Under the pieces are notes generated by a model. The model did no database searches. It was not told the DNA's origin and was given only the letters and a program-made list of their open reading frames with translations. 37,410 nt of DNA from Rhodovarius crocodyli (GTDB lineage Bacteria; Pseudomonadota; Alphaproteobacteria; Acetobacterales; Acetobacteraceae), in the NCBI GenBank assembly GCA_945901085.1, contig CAMDJV010000035.1, positions 1-37,410 of the forward strand. Direction: 5' to 3'. Within the stretch, counting starts at the first letter, position 1, and every line of letters starts with the position of its first letter. A program made the position numbers and the translations under genes. This document shows, piece after piece, positions 24,281 through 32,220 of the stretch.

Positions 24281-25330
24281 ATGGACCACACGCTCTCCCC
24301 CATCGGTGGCCCCCCCGCCTGGCGCGGCCGCGAACTCGAATATCGCGGCTTCTGGCCCCGCAAATTCCTCGGCCTCGAAATCGCAGCACTCGACGAAGCC
24401 CTGGCCCGCGCCACCGCCGCCCCCCCCGCCCTGCGCGCCAAGGGCTTTGCCATCCCCGCACTCCGCCCGCTGCTCGAAACCCTGGCGCGCGAGCTGGAAA
24501 CCGGCGCAGGCGTCATCCGCCTCTCCGGCCTGCCGGTGGAGCGCTACACCCACGCCCAACTCCGCACCCTGTTCTGGGGCTTCTGCGCCAATCTGGGCAC
24601 GCCGCTGCCGCAAAACACCACCGGCGAATTCATCGGCGAGGTCAAGGATGAAGGCGCCGCAGCGCTCAGCATCGAAAACGGCATCCCCTCCGCCCGCGCC
24701 CGCAGCCGCTCCACCGGCCCGCTGCGCTTCCACACCGACAAATGCGACCTGCTGGCCCTGCTCTGCGCCTCCAACGGCATCTCCGGCGGCGTTTCTCGCG
24801 TGGTGTCCACCATCGCAATCCACGACGAATTCGCCCGCCGCCGTCCCGACCTACTCGAAATCCTCTATTGCGACTTCTGGCGCAAACGCCCCACCGATGA
24901 GGAAGGCCCACAATCCCGCCCCGAAGACGCCGTCTTCCCCATGCCAGTCTTCTCCCGCGGCCCCACCGGCGCCTTCACCAGCCAATATTCCCGCACCTAT
25001 GTGGAAATGGCCGCCGCCATCCCCGGCGTGCCGCCCCTCCCCCCCGCACAGATCGAAGCCATGGACCTCCTCGCCCAATTGGCCGAGGAACTCTGCACCG
25101 AAGCCCCCTTCACACCGGGCGATATCCAAATCCTCAACCAGCACACCACCTATCATGGCCGCACCGCCTATGCCGATGGCGAGGCCGGCCGCCGGGTGCT
25201 GATGCGCATCTGGATAGCACCCCCCTTCTCCCGCGCCCTGCCCGAAGGCCACCGCGTGCAATGGGGGAGCGTGGCACCAGGCGCACTGCGCGGCGGCGCC
25301 ATGCCAGGGCAAAGCGCCTTCCCCGGCTGA
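24281..25330 (+). CDS. TauD/TfdA-family Fe(II)/2-oxoglutarate dioxygenase
   Basis: A 349-residue protein. Iron ligands are probable at His and Asp of LRFHTDKCD (about residue 150) and the distal His in LNQHTTYHGRTAYAD (about residue 290), followed by the RRVLMRIWIAPP strand with the 2-oxoglutarate-binding Arg. Members hydroxylate taurine, alkyl sulfates, herbicide ethers and many others, so the substrate is open. The start at 24281 (MDHTLS) was preferred over an in-frame TTG at 24245. It is followed by DUF1330 and nitronate monooxygenase genes in the same direction, suggesting a small catabolic group. Confidence 0.88.
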   Translation: MDHTLSPIGGPPAWRGRELEYRGFWPRKFLGLEIAALDEALARATAAPPALRAKGFAIPALRPLLETLARELETGAGVIRLSGLPVERYTHAQLRTLFWGFCANLGTPLPQNTTGEFIGEVKDEGAAALSIENGIPSARARSRSTGPLRFHTDKCDLLALLCASNGISGGVSRVVSTIAIHDEFARRRPDLLEILYCDFWRKRPTDEEGPQSRPEDAVFPMPVFSRGPTGAFTSQYSRTYVEMAAAIPGVPPLPPAQIEAMDLLAQLAEELCTEAPFTPGDIQILNQHTTYHGRTAYADGEAGRRVLMRIWIAPPFSRALPEGHRVQWGSVAPGALRGGAMPGQSAFPG

Positions 25331-25373
25331 AATCCATAGGCTAGCCTCACCGCAACGATAAACGAGGAAACCC

Positions 25374-25667
25374 ATGGCCGCCTATCTCATCGCCAATATC
25401 GAGGTGCATGACCCCGAAGGCTTCGCCCGCTACGGCGCCCTGGTCGCACCCATGGTGGCACGCTTCGGCGGCCGCTACCTCGTGCGCGGCGGCCCATTGC
25501 AAACACTCGAAGGCCAACCCGGCCTCAACCGCCTCGTCATCCTCGAATACCCCGACATGGCAACCCTGCGCGGCTTCTACTTCAGCGAAGAATACAAGCC
25601 GCTGCTGGCCATGCGCGAAGCCGCCACCACCTCCCACGTCACCCTCGCCGAAGGTTATGCCCCATGA
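25374..25667 (+). CDS. DUF1330 ferredoxin-like protein
   Basis: A 97-residue protein matching DUF1330: AYLIANIEVHDPEGFARYGALVAP, then GGRYLVRGGP and RLVILEYPDMATLRGFYFSEEYKPL. The family has a dimeric alpha/beta barrel fold with unknown chemistry. GAGGAA lies about seven bases before the ATG. Its stop overlaps the nitronate monooxygenase start by four bases (ATGA), so the two are translationally coupled and may act in the same pathway. Confidence 0.9.
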   Translation: MAAYLIANIEVHDPEGFARYGALVAPMVARFGGRYLVRGGPLQTLEGQPGLNRLVILEYPDMATLRGFYFSEEYKPLLAMREAATTSHVTLAEGYAP

Positions 25668-26647
25668 GCCTGCTCAACATGCTGCAAGGCCGCCTCCGGC
25701 TGCCCGTCATCGCCTCGCCGCTCTTCATCATCTCCGTGCCCGATCTGGTGGTGGCGCAATGCACCTCGGGCATCATCGGCTCCATGCCATCCCTCAATGC
25801 CCGCCCACTCGAACAACTCGACGAATGGCTCTCCGAAATCAAGGAACGCCTCGCCGCACACGACGCCGCCCACCCCGAACGCCCCTCCGCACCCTTCGCC
25901 ATCAACCTCATCGTCCACAAATCCAACGACCGCCTCGAAGAAGACCTCAAACTGGTCGTCAAACACAAAGTACCACTCATCATCTGCAGCCTCGGCGCCC
26001 GCAACGAAGTCTATGACGCCATCCACTCCTATGGCGGCTACGGCATCCACGACGTCATCAACCAATTCTTCGCCCATAAAGCCATCGAGAAAGGCGCCGA
26101 TGGCCTCGTCCTGGTGGCCTCCGGCGCCGGCGGCCACGCCGGCAACCTCTCACCCTTCGGCCTGGTGCAGGAAACCCGCGAGTGGTTCGACGGCCCCATC
26201 GCCCTCTCCGGCGCCATCGCCCATGGCCGCTCCATCCTCGCCGCCGAAGCCATGGGCGCCGACTTCGCCTATATGGGCAGCGCCTTCATCGCCACCCACG
26301 AAGCCCGCGCCGTCGACGAATACAAAGCCATGATCGCCGGCCACGGCGCCGAAGACATCGTCTACACCAACCTCATCACCGGCGTGCACGGCAACTACCT
26401 CCGCCCCAGCCTCCAAGCCGCCGGCCTCGACCCCGATAACCTCGACCAATCCGACAAAAACGCCATGAACTTCGGCTCCGGCCGCGTCAAAAAATGGAAA
26501 GACGTCTGGGGCTCCGGCCAAGGCATCGGCGCCGTCAAAGACGTGCTGCCCACCGCACAACTGGTCGACCGCCTGGCACAGGAATACGCGGCTGCCCGAA
26601 CACGACTGGGCACGCACTCGCCGCTGGTGAATCCGGGTTGGAGGTAG
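25664..26647 (+). CDS. Nitronate monooxygenase (2-nitropropane dioxygenase family)
   Basis: An FMN-dependent TIM-barrel oxidase that detoxifies alkyl nitronates such as propionate-3-nitronate. A protein of 327 residues. Conserved parts are MLQGRLRLPVIASPLFIIS, FAINLIVHKSND, VLVASGAGGHAGNLSPFGLV (FMN phosphate site), IALSGAIAHGRSILAAEAMGADFAYMGSAFIAT and a C-terminal WGSGQGIGAVKD segment. This belongs to the longer class with the GSGQG segment. It is coupled to the DUF1330 gene. Directly after the stop comes the double-hairpin repeat E1. Confidence 0.94.
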   Translation: MSLLNMLQGRLRLPVIASPLFIISVPDLVVAQCTSGIIGSMPSLNARPLEQLDEWLSEIKERLAAHDAAHPERPSAPFAINLIVHKSNDRLEEDLKLVVKHKVPLIICSLGARNEVYDAIHSYGGYGIHDVINQFFAHKAIEKGADGLVLVASGAGGHAGNLSPFGLVQETREWFDGPIALSGAIAHGRSILAAEAMGADFAYMGSAFIATHEARAVDEYKAMIAGHGAEDIVYTNLITGVHGNYLRPSLQAAGLDPDNLDQSDKNAMNFGSGRVKKWKDVWGSGQGIGAVKDVLPTAQLVDRLAQEYAAARTRLGTHSPLVNPGWR

Positions 26648-26650
26648 CGC

Positions 26651-26719
26651 TGGTGGCCCTTGGGTAGGGCTCTGCCCTCCCCAAACCCCTCCCGCAAGGG
26701 GCGAGCCGCCCCTTGACCG
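26651..26719 (+). repeat. Double-hairpin 3'-end repeat, copy E1
   Basis: Begins 3 bases after the nitronate monooxygenase stop. Hairpin 1 is AGGGC TCT GCCCT with flanking GGG/CCC; hairpin 2 is AAGGGGCG AGC CGCCCCTT (8 bp). The linker reads CCCCTCCCGC. Same family as E2-E4. Confidence 0.75.
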
Positions 26720-26730
26720 CCGTTGAGTTT

Positions 26731-26808
26731 ATGGAGTGGTGAAGGGAGGGGGCAGGGGGGCTTTTCATCAAGGCCGCACCAGTGAGCCCCCTCCCTTCAC
26801 CACTCCAT
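26731..26808. repeat. 23-bp perfect inverted repeat between convergent genes
   Basis: Left arm 26731-26753 begins ATGGAGTGGTGAAGG; right arm 26786-26808 is its exact reverse complement, with 32 bases between. It lies between repeats E1 and E2, so the whole interval 26651-26885 is an imperfect palindrome. It may be a bidirectional terminator or a REPIN/MITE-like miniature element. No ORF of note. Confidence 0.8.
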
Positions 26809-26814
26809 CATATT

Positions 26815-26885
26815 GGGATCAAAGGGCCTTTCGGCCCTTTGCGGATGGGGGCTGGGGAAGGCAGAGCCTTCCCCAGGGGCCACCA
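26815..26885 (-). repeat. Double-hairpin 3'-end repeat, copy E2
   Basis: Read on the minus strand: hairpin 1 GGGGAAGGC TCT GCCTTCCCC (9 bp), linker CCCCATCCGC, hairpin 2 AAAGGGCC GAAA GGCCCTTT (8 bp), then TGATCCCAATA. It overlaps the 3' end of gluQRS, whose stop lies inside the element. Confidence 0.8.
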
Positions 26886-27697
26886 GCACCACCCCCCACC
26901 CGTTCCACCACCGCCGCCGCTGTCACCCCAGCCGCGCGCAGGCTGCGCAGTGTCGGTGCTCCGTCCCGTTTGGCCAGGCGTTTGCCGTTGGCGTCCAGCA
27001 GCAGCCTGTGGTGTTCGTAGGTTGGTTCGGGCAGGCCCAGCAGGTGTTGCAGCAGGCGGTGGACTGAGGTGGCACCCAGCAAATCCTCGCCGCGCGTGAC
27101 CAGGGTAACCCCTTGGGCCGCATCATCGCAGACCACGCAGAGATGATAACTCAGCCCGGCATCCTTCCGCGCCAGCACCACATCGCCATGCTGCTCGGGC
27201 GTGCAGCGCAGCCGCCCGCGGGCGAGGTCGGTGAAGAATAGCGCCCCCGGATTGGCCCGGGCCACATCCAGCCGCCAGGCATGCGCCTGCCCCGCGGCAA
27301 TCCGCCGCCCAGCCTCGGCCGCAGCCAACCCACGGCAAGTGCCAGGATAAACCGGCCCATCAGCCCCTTGGGGTGCCCCACCCGCCGCCGCAATATCCGC
27401 CCGGGTGCAAAAGCACGGGTAGAGCCATGGCCGCAGCCGCACCAAAGCCGCCCGATGTTCCGCCGCATGCGCGCTTTGCACCCGCACCGGCCCATCCCAA
27501 CTCACCCCCAGCCAAGCCAAATCTTCGGCAATCGCCGCCGCATATTCCGCCCGGCACCGCCCCTGATCGATATCCTCCAGCCGCAATAGAAACCTCTCCC
27601 CCCGCGCGCGCGAAAACAGCGCCGAGAAGGCGTGGCCGAGATGCAGATAGCCGGTCGGGCTCGGGGCGAAGCGGGTGGTGTGGTTCACACCCCCCAT
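26819..27697 (-). CDS. gluQ: Glutamyl-queuosine tRNA(Asp) synthetase GluQRS
   Basis: Attaches glutamate to queuosine at position 34 of tRNA-Asp, without anticodon-binding domain. A protein of 292 residues related to the GluRS catalytic domain: RFAPSPTGYLHLGHAFSAL (class I HIGH-like), RLEDIDQGR, a zinc-type insertion with CFCTRAD...CRG, and the KMSKS equivalent KRLAKRDGAPTLR. The start at 27697 (MGGVNHTTRF) is preferred; a GTG at 27688 is possible. The last 20 residues (GGPWGRLCLPQPPSAKGRKA and a final Leu) are encoded by repeat E2, so the native stop seems to have been lost and replaced by one inside the repeat. Confidence 0.93.
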   Translation of the reverse strand: MGGVNHTTRFAPSPTGYLHLGHAFSALFSRARGERFLLRLEDIDQGRCRAEYAAAIAEDLAWLGVSWDGPVRVQSAHAAEHRAALVRLRPWLYPCFCTRADIAAAGGAPQGADGPVYPGTCRGLAAAEAGRRIAAGQAHAWRLDVARANPGALFFTDLARGRLRCTPEQHGDVVLARKDAGLSYHLCVVCDDAAQGVTLVTRGEDLLGATSVHRLLQHLLGLPEPTYEHHRLLLDANGKRLAKRDGAPTLRSLRAAGVTAAAVVERVGGGAGGPWGRLCLPQPPSAKGRKAL

Positions 27698-27796
27698 TCT
27701 CCCCACAGCACCACCCACCGACAACACTAAGGATTTTATTGCTATTTCCGGCTTTTTATCGTAACCTGCGCGCAACCCCCGCCCAGGAGCCCCCCG
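27698..27796 (+). promoter_or_regulatory. Promoter region of the prfA operon
   Basis: The divergent gap between gluQRS and the transposase-derived gene holds an AT-rich core (27729-27763, with GGATTTTATTGC and CTTTTTATCG) that stands out from the GC-rich surroundings. It is the probable start of the prfA-prmC transcript. Exact boxes are uncertain because no pair has good spacing. Confidence 0.4.
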
Positions 27797-28522
27797 ATGT
27801 CCCGCTTCTTCAAAAACTTCCGCCAGACCCCACCCGGCATCCAGGCCCGCCTCACCCGCCCCGTCCCCTGGCGGCCCATGGATGATGAGGAGTGGGAGGC
27901 GGTGATGCATTTCATGGTCTTCGTCCATCCCGGCCCGGGCCGCCCCACCATCCACGGCGCCCGCCGCGCGCTCGATGCCTGTTTCCACGCCGCCTGTTTC
28001 CCCGGCCCGTGGAAAAAACTCCCCGCCGCCTTCGGCAAACCCGATTCCATCCACCGCCTCTTCCGCCGCTGGACCCATGCCGGCCTGTGGAAAATGATGC
28101 TGAAATTCGTCGCCAAGGAGCGCCCGGGCCTGCAGGCCATCCAATACTGGGTCTGCCGTGCCTTCCGCCGCGCCTGGCGCATCCAGGGCCTGGCCGGCCT
28201 CAGCCTTGCCCGCCGCCTGGGGCTGGATAGCGCACTCCGCGCCCCCAGTTGGTTGCTGCCCGATGCGGATTTGTCCGCTTTCCTGCATTCCAGGATTTTG
28301 CCCCGCGCTGAGGCCGGCCTGCTCAACCCCAACCCCCGCATCCAGCGCCAATGGGTTGATCTGCTGCTGCGCCTGCACAGCCAATGCATCGGCCGCCGCA
28401 CCCTACCCCGCCACCTTCTTCTCACCCATCAGGAAACCCTCTGGCCCGAGCGCTTCGGCCCCGTCCTTGCCCCGCCCTCGCCGCCCTGGCATGCACCCGC
28501 CATGGTAGCTTTCCCGTCATGA
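27797..28522 (+). CDS. Transposase-derived protein (IS5-type N-terminal domain) coupled to prfA
   Basis: A 241-residue basic protein. Residues about 28-105 resemble the N-terminal DNA-binding domain of IS5-family transposases (DUF4096): a MDDEEWEAV opening, [28 protein letters not shown] and a [13 protein letters not shown] segment. The DDE catalytic domain is absent; instead comes an unfamiliar helical Arg/Leu-rich region ending VAFPS. It looks like a working host gene, not debris: AGGAG lies seven bases before the ATG, codon use and GC match neighbours, the frame is intact, and its stop overlaps the prfA ATG (ATGA). A DNA- or RNA-binding role near translation termination genes is conjecture. 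Confidence 0.72.
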   Translation: MSRFFKNFRQTPPGIQARLTRPVPWRPMDDEEWEAVMHFMVFVHPGPGRPTIHGARRALDACFHAACFPGPWKKLPAAFGKPDSIHRLFRRWTHAGLWKMMLKFVAKERPGLQAIQYWVCRAFRRAWRIQGLAGLSLARRLGLDSALRAPSWLLPDADLSAFLHSRILPRAEAGLLNPNPRIQRQWVDLLLRLHSQCIGRRTLPRHLLLTHQETLWPERFGPVLAPPSPPWHAPAMVAFPS

Positions 28523-29583
28523 GCCATTCCGGCCTCTCCCTCCGCCTCGACCAGATCACCCGCCGGGCGCAGGAGCTGCGCGCCCTGCTGGAAACCGCCC
28601 AGGGCTCCCAGGTCGCCGCCCTCTCGCGGGAGCTGTCCAATCTCGACCCCATCGTCGAGAAGATCGCCGCCTGGCGCGCCGCCGAAACCGCCCAGGCCGA
28701 GGCCCAGGCCATGCTGACCGACCCTGAGATGCGCGAATTGGCCGAGGCCGAGCTGGCCGAAACCGCCGCCCGCCTGCCGGTGCTGGAGCGCGAAATCCGC
28801 CTCGCCCTTCTCCCCAAGGACGAGGCCGATGCCCGCAGCGCCATCCTCGAAATCCGCCCCGCCGCCGGCGGCGACGAGGCGGGGTTGTTCGCCGCAGAAC
28901 TCTTCCGCGCCTACCAGAAATACGCCGAAACCCAGCGCTGGCGCTGGACCCTGCTGGATTACGAGGAGAACGAACTGGGCGGCGTGAAAAACGCCTCTGC
29001 CGAGGTCGAAGGCACCAATGTCTTCGCCCGCCTCAAATTCGAAAGCGGCGTCCACCGCGTCCAGCGCGTCCCCGCCACCGAAAGCCAGGGCCGCATCCAC
29101 ACCTCCACCATCACCGTGGCGGTGATGGCCGAGGCCGAGGAGGTGGATGTCCAGATCAATGAGAGCGACCTGCGCATCGACACCTACCGCGCCCAGGGCG
29201 CCGGCGGCCAGCACGTCAACAAGACCGACAGCGCGGTGCGCATCACCCATATCCCCACCGGCACCGTGGTGGCGATGCAGGAGGAGCGCAGCCAGCACAA
29301 GAACCGCGCCAAGGCGATGAAAGTGCTGCGCGCGCGCATCTACGAAGCCCAGCGCGCCCGGCTCGACGCCACCCGCAGCGCCGAGCGTAAGGGCCAGGTC
29401 GGCACCGGTGACCGCAGCGAGCGCATCCGCACCTACAACTTCCCCCAAGGCCGGGTGACCGACCACCGCATCGGCCTCACCCTGCACAAGATCGAGCGGG
29501 TGATGCTGGGCGAAATGGATGAGATCATCGAGGCCCTGATGGCCGAGGATGAGGCGGCCCGCCTGGCCGCGGCGGAAGGGTGA
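28519..29583 (+). CDS. prfA: Peptide chain release factor 1
   Basis: Recognises UAA and UAG in the ribosomal A site and triggers peptide release. A protein of 354 residues. An N-terminal helical domain is followed by the codon-recognition region with [13 protein letters not shown], containing the RF1-type PAT tripeptide. Then comes the catalytic GGQ in [18 protein letters not shown] (about residue 230), and the C-terminal [22 protein letters not shown] rather than SPF distinguishes it from RF2. The start overlaps the preceding gene's stop by four bases and its own stop overlaps prmC (GTGA). This gives a tightly coupled three-gene set. Confidence 0.97.
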   Translation: MSHSGLSLRLDQITRRAQELRALLETAQGSQVAALSRELSNLDPIVEKIAAWRAAETAQAEAQAMLTDPEMRELAEAELAETAARLPVLEREIRLALLPKDEADARSAILEIRPAAGGDEAGLFAAELFRAYQKYAETQRWRWTLLDYEENELGGVKNASAEVEGTNVFARLKFESGVHRVQRVPATESQGRIHTSTITVAVMAEAEEVDVQINESDLRIDTYRAQGAGGQHVNKTDSAVRITHIPTGTVVAMQEERSQHKNRAKAMKVLRARIYEAQRARLDATRSAERKGQVGTGDRSERIRTYNFPQGRVTDHRIGLTLHKIERVMLGEMDEIIEALMAEDEAARLAAAEG

Positions 29584-30434
29584 GCCCCCCTGCCTGCCAG
29601 CCCGGCGAGACGGTGGGCGCCTGGCTCTGCCAGGCCGGCCAGGTGCTGCGGGCGGCGGCGATCGAGAACCCCCGCATGGAGGCGCGCTGGCTGCTCGGCC
29701 ACGCCATGGGCGTCACCGCCGAGACCCTGCTGCGCGACCCCCGCGCCGCCGTCCCCGCCCCCGCCGCCCAAGCCTTCACCACCATGCTGGCCCGCCGCGC
29801 CCGGCGCGAACCCATGGCCTATATCACCGGCAGTGCGGGCTTCTGGGGGCTGGAATTCGAAGTCTCCCCCGCCACCCTCATCCCCCGCGCCGATTCCGAG
29901 GCCCTGGTGGAAGCCGCTTTGGAACTGGCCCCGCAGGCCCGGCGCGTGCTCGATCTGGGCACCGGCACCGGCTGCCTGCTGCTGGCGGTGCTGTCCGAAT
30001 TGCCGGCGGCGCGTGGCATCGGCGTGGACCTCAACCCCGAAGCCGCCGCCCTGGCCCGCCGCAACGCCCAGGCCCTCGGCCTGCCCGCCCTCTTCCTGGC
30101 CGGTGACTGGGCGGATGCGCTCGATGCCAGCTTCGACCTGGTGCTCAGCAACCCGCCCTATATCGAAGCCGCCGCCATCCCCACCCTCATGCCCGAAGTG
30201 GCCGGCCACGAGCCGCCCGCCGCCCTCGATGGCGGCGCCGATGGGCTCGACGCCTATCGCCGCATCATCGCCGCCCTGCGCCGGCTGCTGGCCCCGGGCG
30301 GGCTGGCGGTGCTGGAACTCGGCCAGGGCCAGGCCCCCGCTGTGGCCCAATTGGCCCGCAATGGAGGGCTCACCTGGCTGGAAGCTCGGCCGGATTTGAA
30401 CGCCATCCCCCGCGCCGGGCTGATCAGGCGATGA
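29580..30434 (+). CDS. prmC: Release-factor glutamine methyltransferase PrmC
   Basis: Methylates the glutamine of the GGQ motif of RF1 and RF2. A protein of 284 residues. The N-terminal helical bundle contains [16 protein letters not shown] and [21 protein letters not shown]. The SAM-binding motif is [16 protein letters not shown] (about residue 123) and the catalytic NPPY is in [14 protein letters not shown] (about residue 194). The start is GTG at 29580, overlapping the prfA stop as GTGA. Enzyme and substrate are thus made from one coupled message. Confidence 0.96.
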   Translation: MSPPACQPGETVGAWLCQAGQVLRAAAIENPRMEARWLLGHAMGVTAETLLRDPRAAVPAPAAQAFTTMLARRARREPMAYITGSAGFWGLEFEVSPATLIPRADSEALVEAALELAPQARRVLDLGTGTGCLLLAVLSELPAARGIGVDLNPEAAALARRNAQALGLPALFLAGDWADALDASFDLVLSNPPYIEAAAIPTLMPEVAGHEPPAALDGGADGLDAYRRIIAALRRLLAPGGLAVLELGQGQAPAVAQLARNGGLTWLEARPDLNAIPRAGLIRR

Positions 30435-30614
30435 TGCCCGCTTGCTTTCCACCGCGGAGAGGCCCACAACTGCGAAACGAGACGCGCCCCGGCGTGGTCG
30501 GCATGGTGGCCCGGTTTTGGCTCCACGCCTTTCGTGATCGCCCGCAGGGACGCGGGCACCCAAAGCAGCACAACTTCGAATTGCTTCAATTCGAACCACA
30601 GAAGCGCGAACCGA
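30435..30614 (+). promoter_or_regulatory. Leader of the DUF4167 gene with a 9-bp perfect hairpin
   Basis: 180 bases between prmC and DUF4167. TTCGAATTG (30575-30583) and CAATTCGAA (30587-30595) are exact reverse complements with loop CTT, 20 bases before the start codon. A second small stem CCCGC/GCGGG lies at about 30541-30556. The position suggests terminator or control of the downstream putative RNA-binding gene. An alternative ATG at 30534 lies inside this leader. Confidence 0.5.
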
Positions 30615-31196
30615 ATGAACATGAAACGCATGCGTGGCCGCGGATACCGTCAGGGTGGGGGCGGCGGCGGCGGCGGCGGGGGTGGCGGCGGTCAATACCG
30701 CTCGGCCGCCACGCCCAACCAGCAGCCGTTGAACCGCAACCACGTCTTCGACAGCTCAGGCCCCGATCTGCGCCTGCGGGGCACGGCCCAGCAGCTCTTC
30801 GAGAAATATCTCCAGCTCGGCCGCGACGCGACCGGCGGCGGCGACAGGGTGATGGCCGAGGCCTATTTCCAGCATGCCGAGCATTATTTCCGCATCCTCG
30901 GCGCGATGAACCAGGCGCAGCTCGCCCAGGGCGGCCAGCACCAGCCGCAGCAAGGCCAGAACCAGCAGCATCGCCGCTACCATCAAGACGACCAGCAGGG
31001 CGGCGAGGAGCCAGGGGACGAGGCCCAAGGGGAGAACCAGGGGGAGAACCAGGGCGAGGCGCATGGCGAGGCACAAACCGTGCCGCCGGTGCGTGGCGAG
31101 GGCTCGATCGAGCATGGCGAGCGACTGGCCCAGGCGATCGAGGCCGAGCTTGCCGCCGAGGCCGAGGCCGAGGCTGCGGCGCGCGGGGCCCGCTAG
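30615..31196 (+). CDS. DUF4167 protein with polyglycine and acidic repeats
   Basis: A 193-residue protein. The basic start MNMKRMRGRGYRQ leads into a run of 13 glycines. The DUF4167 core follows (RLRGTAQQLFEKYLQLGRD and RVMAEAYFQHAEHYFRIL, about residues 53-95). Then comes a Gln/His-rich linker and a Glu/Gly-rich acidic tail with GENQGENQGEAHGEA. The family is alphaproteobacterial and thought to bind RNA on the basis of its arginine/glycine-rich start; that is inference. The ATG at 30615 was chosen as the start because it begins the conserved MKRMRGR segment. Confidence 0.85.
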   Translation: MNMKRMRGRGYRQGGGGGGGGGGGGGQYRSAATPNQQPLNRNHVFDSSGPDLRLRGTAQQLFEKYLQLGRDATGGGDRVMAEAYFQHAEHYFRILGAMNQAQLAQGGQHQPQQGQNQQHRRYHQDDQQGGEEPGDEAQGENQGENQGEAHGEAQTVPPVRGEGSIEHGERLAQAIEAELAAEAEAEAAARGAR

Positions 31197-31224
31197 CCCC
31201 CACCGCGCAGCAAGGGAGGTCTCG

Positions 31225-32184
31225 ATGGAAGAGCCAGTGATGGACGTGGCCCATCTGGGCCATGTGGAATTACTGACCCCGCGCTTCGAGGCATCCCGTC
31301 GCTTCTTCACCGAGGTGATGGGCATGGTGGAAAGCGGCCAGCAGGGTGACAGCGTCTTCCTGCGCGGCTGGGATGATTACGAGACCTATTCACTGCAACT
31401 GACGGCCGCCGCCACCTCCGGCCTTGGCCATGCCGGCTGGCGCACCCGCAGCCCAGCCGCGCTGGCCCGCCGGGTGGCCGCGCTGCGGGCTGATGGCGTC
31501 ACCGCCACCGAGCATGCGGGCAGCTTCGGCCATGGCAAAGCCTTCCGCTTCCGTGACCCCGATGGCCATCTGGTGGAGCTGTATTACGACACGCAATGGT
31601 ATCAGCCGCCCGAGGCGCTGCGCCCGGCGCTGCGCAACCAAGCCCAGCGCTACCCCGCGCGCGGGGTGAATGTCCGCAGGCTCGACCACTATAATTGCCT
31701 CGCGGTGGATGTGCGTGGCTGCCGGGAATTCTACGAGCGCAACCTCGGGCTGCGCTGTACCGAGCGGATCGAGTTCGATGACGGCACCGAGATGGGCATG
31801 TGGCTGACCGCCACCAATAAATCCTACGACGTCGCCTTCGCCCGCGAGGGCAATGGCGTGCCGGGCCGGCTGCACCACATCACCTTCGCCCTCGATAGCC
31901 GCGAGGCCATCCTGCAGGCGGCCGATACCTTCCTGGAAGCCTCCGTGCCGATCGAGAATGGCCCGCATAAGCACGCCATCCAGCAGACTTTTTTCCTGTA
32001 TGTTTATGAACCAGGCGGCAACAGAATTGAGCTGGCCCATTCCGGCGCCCGGCTGGTGCTCGCACCGGATTGGAAGACCATCACCTGGACCGAGGCCGAG
32101 CGGAATCGCGGCCAGGCCTGGGGCCTGAAACTCACCGATTCCTTCCGCACCCACGCCACCCCGCCGCTGGCGGGAGAGGGCTGA
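31225..32184 (+). CDS. VOC-family extradiol ring-cleavage dioxygenase (catechol 2,3-dioxygenase type)
   Basis: A 319-residue two-domain vicinal-oxygen-chelate protein, the size of type I extradiol dioxygenases. Each half has the beta-alpha-beta-beta-beta pattern: LGHVELLTPRFEASRRFFTEVMGM in the first, RRLDHYNCLAVDVRGCREFYERNLGL in the second. Probable Fe(II) ligands are His in LDHYN, His in RLHHITFAL and Glu in GGNRIELAHSG, all in the C-terminal half as expected. GGGAGG lies five bases before the ATG. The downstream genes encode a GalB-like hydratase and a Pht5-like protein, so a hydroxylated aromatic acid is a likely substrate. Exact substrate is unknown. Confidence 0.87.
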   Translation: MEEPVMDVAHLGHVELLTPRFEASRRFFTEVMGMVESGQQGDSVFLRGWDDYETYSLQLTAAATSGLGHAGWRTRSPAALARRVAALRADGVTATEHAGSFGHGKAFRFRDPDGHLVELYYDTQWYQPPEALRPALRNQAQRYPARGVNVRRLDHYNCLAVDVRGCREFYERNLGLRCTERIEFDDGTEMGMWLTATNKSYDVAFAREGNGVPGRLHHITFALDSREAILQAADTFLEASVPIENGPHKHAIQQTFFLYVYEPGGNRIELAHSGARLVLAPDWKTITWTEAERNRGQAWGLKLTDSFRTHATPPLAGEG

Positions 32185-32220
32185 GATGGGTGCCGCCACC
32201 CCCGCCTATAGGAGCCTCCC

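Noticed and set aside
27797-28522. Transposase-like gene as part of a complete insertion sequence
   Set aside because: No catalytic DDE domain, no terminal inverted repeats or target duplication are visible, and the gene is coupled to prfA.
30663-30705. Polyglycine tract as a microsatellite or sequencing artefact
   Set aside because: It mixes GGG, GGC and GGT codons in frame inside an otherwise conserved DUF4167 gene, consistent with a genuine Gly-rich RNA-binding start.
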